This document shows, piece after piece, positions 9,492 through 18,522 of a stretch of 21,046 bases of DNA. The notes beneath the pieces are model-generated. The model saw nothing but the letters and a program-made list of their open reading frames with translations, did no database searches and was not told the origin of the DNA. Made by a program: the position numbers and the translations under genes. This DNA comes from Gryganskiella cystojenkinii (Eukaryota > Mortierellomycota > Mortierellomycetes > Mortierellales > Mortierellaceae), in the NCBI GenBank assembly GCA_015852425.1, contig JAAAIG010000684.1:1-21046 (forward strand). Reading direction: 5' to 3'. Each line of letters begins with the position of its first letter. Positions within the stretch are counted from its first letter, which is position 1.

Positions 9492-9504
9492 CACACACAC
9501 ACAC
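9492..9504. repeat. (CA)n repeat just before the exonuclease start codon
   Basis: Thirteen bases of alternating C and A ending ten bases before the ATG, probably within the 5' UTR. Confidence 0.75.
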
Positions 9505-9513
9505 TGGACGCAA

Positions 9514-12075
9514 ATGGGAAAACGTGACAGGAAGGCTATGACCTGGAAAGAGACCAGTGCAGACACGGTCATGAGCACACGCGCAGCCACTGCCACTCTG
9601 GTTAGTACCAATAATACCATGGATACCACCTCGGACACAGATAACCAAGAATCAACCTCAACTCGGAAGCACGACCTCATCGATGAGGATAAGAGCGAAG
9701 AAAAAGACGATCAGGAAACGACTGCAGACGACGTGACTGAAGGAAGTGAAAGCAAGAAACAAAAGACCACCGCAACTCGTAAGTTCAATGGGCTTCGAGA
9801 TTTTTTTAAATATTACATTCGTGTCAGGGGACATCCCGTTTATGCCAAGGTCTTCGTTGTAAAAAAAAAAAAATCTAGAAGGCGACGGATTGACGACACC
9901 TCAACTCTCAAAGGCGGAACGCAAGTTGAAGAAAAAAGAGTTCAAAAAGTTGGCCAAGCTGAACGAAGGCGACAATGGACAGCCATCATTTATGCTCAGC
10001 AGGAGTCACACCAAACTGTCGCTCAAGGTAAAAAAAAAAAAAGGATGAATGAGGTGGCGGTTCATACAGGGATGAAGAGGCTGACGAGGGACTACCTGTC
10101 AATGACGGGGTTTTTTGCCTTTTTTATTGTCAAATCAAAAAACAGGACTTGCGGGATCTGATTGTCTACCTGTTGACCGAGACCAAGACTTTACCGTGGA
10201 TCATGATCAAGAACAAATTCAACATTCACAAAGTCGTCCTCCTCTATGTCGAGGGTCTCGACCCGGACCTGTTCCATGTCGATCTCTCCGATTCTGCGTC
10301 CTCACACCCAATCGCGTGGCCTGCACTCGCCACTGCCGGTCCCGTCACGGAATTGCAGGAACTGAAACGGTTTTTCGATTATATGAGCGTAATCAAGGCC
10401 GGTGGGGACAAGAACCGGGTGCATTCCGCGACCAATACCCTCTTGAATGTTCCCATGAGCAACACTGAGAAACAAAAACTAGAGAGAGAAAAGGCAGTCC
10501 AGGCCGGTGGCACCAAGAAGGCGACTGCAGAACTGTTCATGTTGACGTTACAACAACTCCAGGAATACGATTACCCATTACCGACATATCTTTCTGGAGA
10601 GGAGAGTCTTGAAAAAGGATGGATTCAGACTGCCAAACCGACTAATCCAGTCTCGGAGGAGTACAGACCAAAAAAGAAACTGGTGGCAGTTGATTGCGAG
10701 ATGGTACGTTTCGGCGTGATAATATTGACTTTTCAAAATAGATTGTCTAATACTTTTCGTAATGCGGACAAAATACCTTTGCCTTCGACCTTAACACCAC
10801 TGTACTATACTGTTTCTGTTCAAAAATAGGTTCGAACGACTGCTGGATCAGAAGTGACACGCGTAACCGTGATCAACGACAAGGGCGAGACGATCTACGA
10901 CGAACTGGTCATGCCCGAAAACCCCGTTGTCGATTACCTGACCCAGTACTCGGGCATGACCAAGGAGCAGCTTGAGGGTGTGACGACTCGACTGGAAGAT
11001 GTGCAAAAGAAGCTTCAGACCATGGTGGATTATGACACCATCTTGCTTGGCCACTCGCTAGAGAATGACATGAAGGTCTTGAAGGTAACAAAATAAGATA
11101 GAATTTGCAAGGATAATCCATCCGGGGGAGGGGGGTTGTTCTCTCTAGCGCAGGCTCGTTCTTAACTATTTGTTTCTTTTTTTTTTATCAAATAAGTTTG
11201 CACATCCATTCATCATTGACACTTGTATCGTCTTCCACCACACCCGAGGTCCGCCCTTCAAGGCTAGTCTGAAATGGCTCACCCAACGATGGCTCGGACG
11301 TCGGATCCAACAAGGCGGTGCGAATGGTCATGACTCGGCCGAAGATGCCAAGGCTTGTATGGATCTCGTTCAACTCAAGGTCCAGAAGGGTGCCGGTTTC
11401 GGCGAATACAATTCAGAACAGGAATCCATCTTTTCAAGATTGAAACGGAATCCGAAATCCCGGTCTTCGGTAGTGATTGATCGGGATCATTGGGATACTG
11501 TCGAGGGATTGACGGAACATTTGAAACCCGGATCGGACGCGGCTGTGGTCGAAGCAATCCCCAAGGCACTAGAGAGTCACAATTTTGTCTGGGCTAGACT
11601 TCGGGATGCAGAGATTAATCATGGAAAGACACCTTTGTCGGCCTCGGCCGTATCATCTGCTTGTCCGACACCGGTTCCAGGATCACCAAGCTCGTCTTCA
11701 TCTGCTACAACACCTGCGACGACAACAACCATAGACATTGACCCTGCGTTGATGGCGAAACGAGGTCCAATCTCGGATCTGGTCCCTGCCTCTGATGACG
11801 AGATCCGAACCGGGATCAAGTCTGTGGACAAGAGTATCGCCCAGATTGTTGAATCCCTCCCACCACATACGGCGCTTTTGGTGACGAGTGGTCATGGCGA
11901 TTTGCGGCCCGTGATCAACTTGCAACAACGACAGCGCCATTTCCAAAAGCTGTACAATACCCTCAACCTCAGTGCGATTCCTGAAGAGGATCATTTTTTG
12001 GAAAAGGATCATGAGGCCCTAAGCGAGGCTGTCGAAAAGGCCAAGAATGGAGTGTGTTTCTTTATGGTCAAGTAA
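9514..12075 (+). CDS. REX1: RNA exonuclease, Rex1/Rnh70-like DEDDh family (5 exons)
   Basis: Exons 9514-9778, 9879-10027, 10146-10703, 10830-11084 and 11197-12075 join in frame to 701 residues. Donors are GTAAGT, GTAAAA, GTACGT and GTAACA; every acceptor ends in AG. Residues 1-88 are polar and low complexity. Residues 89-138 carry a lysine-rich stretch (SKAERKLKKKEFKKLAKL). The exonuclease domain starts at KKKLVAVDCEM, with D321 and E323 (ExoI), continues with GHSLENDMKVLK holding D404 (ExoII), and ends with GHDSAEDA holding H454 and D459 (ExoIII). All DEDDh residues are therefore present. Before the domain, FMLTLQQLQEYDYPLPTYL matches the helical segment typical of Rex1/REXO proteins. In yeast this enzyme trims 3' ends of 5S and 5.8S rRNA, some tRNA precursors and other nuclear RNAs. 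A Ser/Thr/Pro-rich insert lies near residues 560-590. The ending (GVCFFMVK) resembles the family C-terminus. The family is sure; the orthology to Rex1 is likely. Confidence 0.93.
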
Positions 12076-12757
12076 ATGAAACGACTGAAAGAATAAAAGA
12101 GAGAACAAAAGAACAAAACAAATGGGCTGCTCCTTTTTTTTATATTATCTAAGGAGAGTGGACGCGAGATGCAAGGTGGCGGCATAAAAACAATGCCTTT
12201 TCATGCATTGTTCGCTTCACATTTTTGGGTATTTTTTCCCGAGGCTGTTGCAGGGCGGATCAGTTTTCTTCTTGCGCAAAGATCATCCAGAATGTTAAAA
12301 AACAGCACATGGAGTATAAGCACAGCATGAAGCACAGATACAGCGATATGAAAAAAATGAAAAATGATGATATCGTATTGACTAATATGGCATTGCAAAA
12401 AGAACAGAAAAGGAAGAGAAACGTAGTGAACAAAGCAAAAGGCAACGAAGAATAAAAAGAAAAAAAAGGCTGCAATGATTGAAAGCAGAAACAGACGCTA
12501 ACACTACAAGAAAGAAAGTAAAAAGAATAAGAAAGAAAAAACTACAGTTTGTGTGATATGTTTGTCGTCCTGTGCCCCCTCCTCCTCCTCCTGTCTGACT
12601 GGTCTCCTCTCCCCCTTCTCCTTTTGCTTCTTGATGTTGGTTATTGGTGTATGTAGTGGCGTGGGGTGGTTTGCTGTTTTTGTCCGATGATCGAATATAA
12701 AGAGTGAAAAAAACAGTCTTGTTTGCTGCCTGCCTTAGTCCAGTCTTATCTGTCTCT
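12076..12757. other. Convergent 3' intergenic region
   Basis: It holds the 3' UTRs of the rightward exonuclease gene and the leftward HMG-box gene. A-rich stretches dominate (12290-12540). An open frame at 12225-12455 is lysine/methionine-rich with no recognisable domain and looks like a product of the A-rich composition. Confidence 0.5.
12092..12097 (+). terminator. Poly(A) signal AATAAA of the exonuclease gene
   Basis: Canonical AATAAA, 16 nt after the TAA stop at 12073-12075. Confidence 0.55.
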
Positions 12758-14556
12758 TTAACCTCTCCAATGATCGCCCATATCGGCACCGTGACCGCCT
12801 TGTGGGATGCCGCCACCACCGTGGCTGTGATTGTGGCTATGACCGCCGCTGCCTCCGTGGTTTTGGTTATGTTGTTGACCTCCAGCCTCGGCAGCTGCAG
12901 CAGCAGCGGCGGCAGCGGCTCCTCCATTCGCATCATAGGACTCCATCTCGGATTGGTATCGCTTCTTGTCGTTCTCGGCCATCGTTCCGTACGACTCCTT
13001 CTCGGCCTCGGACAACTTTTGCCATTCCTCTCCTAACATCTTTGTGATCTCTGTTGGCTTGAACTCTGGATGCTTCTTCTTGATGTCATCCCTATATACG
13101 TAACAAATAAAAATAAAAAAGAGGGGGTCGGTCCAAAATTTTCAACGGTGTATTAGTCATCCATTCCTAAAAAAAGGCCCGCGCTGCTGAAAATCGGACA
13201 ACAATCAAGTCAGAGAATTCCTTACCTCTTCATGAGCGTAAAAAAGATGTACGAGTTCCTTGGTCTCTTGGGGCAGTTTTTGTCCTTGAACACAGGGGCC
13301 GCAGGCCGCTTCGCCTTCTTTTTCGAGATACCGCCACCTGCAGCTGGACCCAGATTGTTGTTGTTGTTGCCGATACGACCACCACCGTGATTGCCCATGT
13401 GCTGGGCCTGTTGTGGAATTCCCTGAGGATGTTGTTGCATCATGTGAGCCTGCTGCTGGTAAGGATGTGCCTGAAGTCCATGGTGAAATTGCTGTTGGTG
13501 CATGGGTTGAGAATGCTGTGGGGGTCCATAGGGACTCTGGGGTGCTCCAACCATACCACCACCCCAGCCCATCCGATCTGCCATAGGGTTCATGCCAGGC
13601 ATACCGGGCATACCTCCGAGACCAGCGCCTAGTCCTCCCATGGCCATACCGTTCATAGTCATGCCGCCCATGTTGAGTCCTGCCATGTTTTGCTTGACAG
13701 GTACGCGTCCTCCTGGAGCAGCCCCTGTGGGTGTTCGAACTGCTCCTCCGGCATGGTTGGCGCCTCCAAGGATGTCAGGCATCATTCCACCGGGTTGGGC
13801 CCAGGGCATGTCACCGGATCGAGAGTTGCTCCGACCCATCATAGGCTGCATGTTTGGATCCATGTATCGCTGCTGCTGTGGGAGACGATCATAACGAGTA
13901 TCGCCAGGGTATATCGGGTGTCCATGCTGCATCATGTTGCCCATGCCAGGATGATTTGCTTGAGTCGAAGGCTGTTGATACGGTGAAGGTGCGGCATTAT
14001 GTGCTTGACGTTGTTGCTGCTGTTGCTGCGGTTGTTGTTGTTGTTGTTGTTGTTGCGGTGTCTGAGGATGTTGTTGAGGTGGAGTGAGCTGATGAGCCTG
14101 AGATTGATGCGAATGAGGAGAATGTTGATGATTTCCTTGACCATGTGTTCCTGAGTCCAAAGGATCTGTAGTTTGAGCACCTGAGGGTGTCGCCAGCGGC
14201 GCAGTTGGAGCTGAACCGGGTCCGCCTGCACCAGGCGAAGGCTGTTGCTGCTGCTGCTGCTGCTGTTGTGGGGTCGATCCGGCGTCTCCGTGGTAAGAGA
14301 ATGGAAAGTTGTTATTGCTCTGGCTATTGTAGGCACCTCCTCCGTTGGCGTGCATAGGTGGTAGTGAGGTACTTGGCGTGCCCGGGTTCTGGACCTGATA
14401 AGGTGTTTGTTGGTGGTTGAAGTTCATGCCCTGATTGCCCATGTTTCCATAAATAGAAGGGTATGCGTTGTATCCGTTACCCGGGGTAGAGTTCGGGGTC
14501 ATCAAGGCGGGATCCGACTCGAAGTGCAGGGGAGGATTGGCCATGTCCGATGACAT
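12758..14556 (-). CDS. Glutamine-rich HMG-box protein (2 exons)
   Basis: Exons 14556-13226 and 13091-12758 join across a 134-nt intron (donor AG^GTAAGG, acceptor TATAG^G) to 554 residues. The HMG box spans about residues 428-497. It begins CPKRPRNSYIFFTLMKR, continues through EITKMLGEEWQKLSEAEK and ends ENDKKRYQSEMESYD, with the aromatic and basic core residues in place. The intron splits the Arg codon at 444, inside helix 1. A basic stretch (KKKAKRP, 412-418) just before the box may be a nuclear signal. The first 400 residues are Q-, P-, G- and M-rich, with Q9 at 97-105 and a long broken Q tract at 167-183. After the box come an Ala run and a His/Gly-rich tail. The box resembles the Nhp6/HMGB kind that bends DNA with little sequence preference; the Q-rich part suggests a chromatin or transcription cofactor. 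I cannot name an orthologue. An alternative start is the ATG at 14544. Confidence 0.9.
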
Positions 14557-16078
14557 CGACTATTTGGATAGTAAGACAACGACGACGAGAGAAAATAGAG
14601 AGATAATGAAGACGAGACAAAAACAGCGAAAAACGTGAGTCCGTGAGTCCGTGTCAGTCAAAGATAGTTGATGGTGTCTCTTTTTTCAGAAGCAGACGCC
14701 AAGTGGGAGGGACGAAGCGAGGGATGGGAGGAGAGACAATAAGGCTCAAAACAACAACACGACAAGAAAAAAGGAGGGAGAGAGAGGGTTGGGAAGGAAG
14801 AAAAGGAAAAGAAAGAAGGAACGAAGGGGTGTGTGTGTGGCGGGGTAGAAACAGTAAAGAGAGAACTAGGCAACACAACAACAAAATAAAAAAGCTGAAA
14901 AGGGGTCAAGAAATCAATCCAAAAGAAAAAAAAAAGAGGGGGAAAAAATATTAAAATTGGCGCTCGAATCAGATGGCAGCGGGAACAACTAGACCAGAGG
15001 GTGTTCTCACGGCTGGATTCGTTTCGATAAACAAAAAAAAATAACATCCCTCTGAACATTTGGCTTTCTTTTTCTTGAACTCTTTTTTTTTATCGTTCGA
15101 CATCATCATCATGCTTTGGGAACCAGGAGTGAAGATCGTAGCCAGAAAAAGTGGTTATTCCTCAGGGACTGCGCGGTTACCAGAGAGCTTGAAGTGTCGA
15201 TCGCGCTCTCATTCTTTCTCTCTTTTCTGTTGTCGCTCCCCGTCACGACATCCTTATCATGTTGTGTCTCGCTGTCATGTTTGTTTTCTTTCCTTTTGTG
15301 CCTCAATCAATCGAGTCGGTTTCCGATATGTTCTTCTTTCCCGCACTCGAAATCTGTGTTTTTGGCGGGTGAAGAGCCTCGGCGGCCACTCTGGATCTAC
15401 CTCTGTCATCTGCTCACAATATTTTTTTTAATTTTTTTTCTTTTGCTCTTTCTTATTTTTTCCATGCCGTTGCCCAGCCAGCTCATCAGCCCACGATCGC
15501 ACCCCGCGTCTGGATAATCTCTCTTTTACTTCTTTCTGGTCAAAGAAGTCCTTGATCTTGGAGTATCTCCATTTCGAAACAAAGAAAGAACGAGTGGAAG
15601 TCGGTGGATTGAGGCTCCACTTTATGGGTTGCCAGAGTAACGCCGTAAAAAAACTCGCTCTTGCAAAAAAAACAAAAAAAATCGGCACGCTTTCCGGTCT
15701 ATCTCTTCCCTCTCCCCACCCCCCCCAAATAATAATAACAATAAGACAATAATAACTGATAATTCTAAGACCACAATCACTAGGGATCCATCACACTTTA
15801 GATTCGTTGCTGCAGGAACTAGAAACGTTGAAAAGAACAGCACAAAAGTAGAGCGACCCGCCTCTTGTTGTTGTTGTTTTGTTGTTGCCATCATCATTGT
15901 CGTCGATATTCGATATTCAGAAAAAGAAGCTTGTTTGCTTTGGAGATGGTTATTTTCATTGATATTTGGTTGATTGTGTTCGCTTTCTTCAAAAAAAATC
16001 TCTCCGTCCCTGACATCAGTCGGGTTCCCGTGTGTTTTTCTTTTGGTCACAAACCGATTTCCGCGTTGACAAATGCTC

Positions 16079-16097
16079 TTTTTTTTTTTTTTTTTTT
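16079..16097. repeat. T19 homopolymer
   Basis: Nineteen consecutive T residues in the 4-kb intergenic region, with no associated element seen. Confidence 0.85.
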
Positions 16098-16619
16098 GTG
16101 TTGTTTTCCCTGCTTTCCATTTGGGGTGCGCAAGCACACTATCCAAACCTTATTCATGCGCAAAAAAGAAAAAAAGAGCCTTGTTGACCTGTTGTCATTG
16201 GGCGCAGAAAATGAACAAAAAAGAGAGTTGAACCTCTCTGCCGCTGGTGGCAAAAACAAATACAGCCGGGATCCATTGAAGAAGGACGTCCATCGCCTTC
16301 CGTTTGGTGGGACTATTCGGAGTCATCGTTCTTTGACTGATGACAAAATAAAGAGAGACTTCCAGGACATAAAGGTCCTTTCAACTCTTTGTTTCGCACA
16401 TCGCAGAAAGGAAGAAAAAAACTGACTCAAAAACACAAATGAAAATGAAACAGCACAAAAGAAAAAAAAAAAAGGCGTGGCAGAAAAAAAAGAGAGAAAA
16501 AGGGTTGACATGTGGCAGGTTGGGGCAAGACAAAGAAAAAAGGGGAGCAAGTCGTGAAAAACAAGGACCAAGGAAAAAAAGACGTCCATCGACAAAAGAT
16601 GGGAGAGCGCGTTCATGGG

Positions 16620-16663
16620 TTGTGTGTGTGTGTGTGTGTAGATGTGCGTGTGTCTGTGTGTTG
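16620..16663. repeat. (TG)n microsatellite with imperfect extension
   Basis: About ten perfect TG units followed by interrupted TG/CG units. Such alternating purine-pyrimidine DNA is prone to Z-form under supercoiling (established for the sequence type). Confidence 0.85.
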
Positions 16664-16757
16664 TTTGCCCGATCAGATCGATCCTCCGACAGAAGAAAGC
16701 GATCTTCAAAAAACGAGGGAACGAAAAGTCTATTTTGCATGCACACACTTACTTGAC

Positions 16758-17010
16758 TGAGAGAGACGACAGAGAGAGAGAGAGCGAGGGGACAGACGGA
16801 GAGATTACAAACAAGCGTTTGAGGGACAGAGAGAGACAGAGACGACTGAGCGCGATCGGACTGACGGTTTGATCTCCTTTAGAGTTGATTGGCGAAGGGA
16901 AGAAGAGAGAGAGAGAGACAGAGAGACAAAGGGAACAAAAGCGGAAGGGGTGAGGGCGAACAGAGAAATGATGACACAGAGAGAGAGAGAGGGAGAGAGA
17001 AGAGGAGCAG
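16758..17010. repeat. Clustered (GA)n purine tracts
   Basis: Four GA-repeat blocks (about 16758-16800, 16823-16845, 16894-16932 and 16976-17010) make the plus strand strongly purine-rich. They sit 2.2-2.5 kb ahead of the HMG-box start on its sense strand and about 1.5 kb ahead of the membrane-protein start. Confidence 0.8.
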
Positions 17011-18320
17011 GAACGGACAGGTGCTCTTGTTTTTGGTGTATGCTGTATGTGGCTCTGCAGCTGGGAAGGGACGGTGCTCTCGACGTGGACACACAGACGC
17101 ACTGGAAAAAGAGATGAGGCACGGAGGGCAGATGGGTAAAAAAATCGAGCGGGAGGGCAAAAAAAAAAGTTTGTGAAGAGAGGAGTCCAAAAAAAAAGAG
17201 TCCGATCGAAATGTCCGATTTGATGTCTCCTCTCTTTCTTTCTCTTTGAAGGTTGTCTGCCCGGCGGGATGGATGGACGAAAAGTGCGTGTCCAGTTTGG
17301 GTTATATTGGTGGCGTAGAAGAAGCTCTTTTTATTTTCGTGAGGACAGAAAAACGGTTCTCCCGTTCAGTCTGACGATTTTTGTCAACGCCTGAGCTTCG
17401 CCGCTGTCCTTTTTGTCGGTCGTGTGTTTGTGGGGTAAGGCAAGTAGAGCGAAGAACAAATCATGGATATCCTTTTACCAAGACAAGCGAAATAGAGAGG
17501 GGCACGGAGTTAAAGGATTCCGGCCCACCAAATGGTAAAAGAGCCAATGCACGATAGGCAAGAGCCGCCCACCGACAGAACACAGAGCGAGAACAGATCA
17601 AAAAATAACAAAAACAATAAGGTTGAGGATCGACAGGGCCAACCCTTCCTTACAGTACTGTGTCTGTACAGTGTACCTTTTTTTCCTTCACTCCTTCTCC
17701 TCGCCATCTTGGCTCTCTGACCCGTAACCCTCCACAGCTCATCGCAGTGTTTTATTCTCTGCTCCTTTTTGCTCATTTTTGGATTGACACTTTGACCTCT
17801 CCAAACTTCTGTTTTGGAAAACAACACTAATGAAAAACCAAAATCTTGCATTTGTCCGTGCGTGGCTGTGCACTCGCTTGGGCACACGAGACATGAACCA
17901 GTCGCGAATCCAGCCAAAACGTGGTCTCAAAAGTTTCGTTCTGTGGCTAACCCTTTTGTTTTCTTTTTTCTTGCCCTTCTTTCTCTTCCTCCTCCTTATC
18001 AAGCGTTTTGCTAGTCCTGGCTCCTGGTAACTCGCGACTTTGCATTCCTAAAAAAGAAAAAATGGTCGAAAGCCATCCTCTATCCCCCTCGTCCCCCCTT
18101 TTGGACCCCCTTTGACCCTTTCGCAGCTTTCTCAACCATCCGGGGTTCCCTCCTGCTCCTCTTCCTTCGTCCCTTGCTCCCTCCTTCTCTTTACTTCTCC
18201 CCTTTCTTGGTTGGCACTGAATAATGCAAAAAAAAAAATAAAAAAAAAAGATAAGTCGATGACAGAGATGCTGCCACCGTGGGACCTATTAAAACCCATG
18301 GTGCCGGCCACAGTACCACC

Positions 18321-18329
18321 TTTATATAT
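18321..18329 (+). promoter_or_regulatory. TATA-like element ahead of the membrane-protein gene
   Basis: TTTATATAT lies 194 nt before the ATG at 18523 and is followed directly by a pyrimidine-rich stretch (CTCTCCTTGTCTCTTCC). This arrangement is common at fungal core promoters. No transcript data support it. Confidence 0.35.
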
Positions 18330-18522
18330 CTCTCCTTGTCTCTTCCGTTGTGTTTTTTGTCGTTGCTTTCTTTCTTTCTTACCCAGGCTGATTACCGAGA
18401 TCGTTTTTCTTCTTGACTCAACGTTCCTTCACGTCCCCAATCGTTGAACTACCTTCCAGAAAAAAGGACTGCTGTTAAATGCCCAATCTTTATACATATT
18501 TGCACACGTAATTTCTAATACT

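Larger units (their letters stand above)
7827..9513. other. Divergent intergenic region (1.7 kb) between the Q-rich gene and the exonuclease gene
   Basis: No supported gene. Purine-rich sequence at about 7980-8125 reads as a CT-rich tract on the sense strand of the leftward gene. Pyrimidine-rich sequence at about 9430-9490 does the same for the rightward gene. Also present are an A18 run (8548-8565), a small perfect hairpin CTCATC-AGG-GATGAG (8782-8796), a GTACA repeat and a CA repeat. No tRNA or snoRNA could be supported. Confidence 0.5.
14557..18522. other. Gene-poor region of about 4 kb with simple repeats
   Basis: Open frames here are rich in Ser, Phe, Leu or Lys and follow the local CT- or A-rich composition; none shows a domain. 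I see homopolymers (T19 at 16079-16097), a C run followed by AAT repeats near 15717-15750, (TG)n at 16620-16663, (GA)n clusters at 16758-17010 and a group of GTAC palindromes at 17651-17675. Purine-rich sequence at 14750-14830 reads as a CT tract ahead of the leftward HMG gene. Sequence at 18085-18215 is CT-rich ahead of the rightward membrane-protein gene. No tRNA, rRNA or snRNA could be recognised. It is probably the shared divergent promoter region, with possible leader exons or non-coding transcripts. Confidence 0.5.

Noticed and set aside
9514..10161. A 215-residue continuous frame as a separate gene
   Set aside because: The tail of this frame reads through intron 1 and a shifted exon 2. 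The correct frame gives the Rex1-like SKAERKLKKKEFKKLAKL segment after splicing at 9778/9879.
12225..12455. Lys/Met-rich 76-residue open frame
   Set aside because: It lies in A-rich 3' intergenic DNA between convergent genes, with no domain. A C-box-like ATGATGA inside it has no partner D box, so a snoRNA was also rejected.
15622..16425. Overlapping 174- and 186-residue open frames on opposite strands
   Set aside because: Composition follows local A- and T-runs, homopolymers such as T19 lie inside, and there is no recognisable domain or splice-supported continuation.
16749..17190. Ser/Leu and Arg/Glu-rich open frames on both strands
   Set aside because: They are produced by (GA)n and (CT)n repeats, which lack stop codons in most frames.
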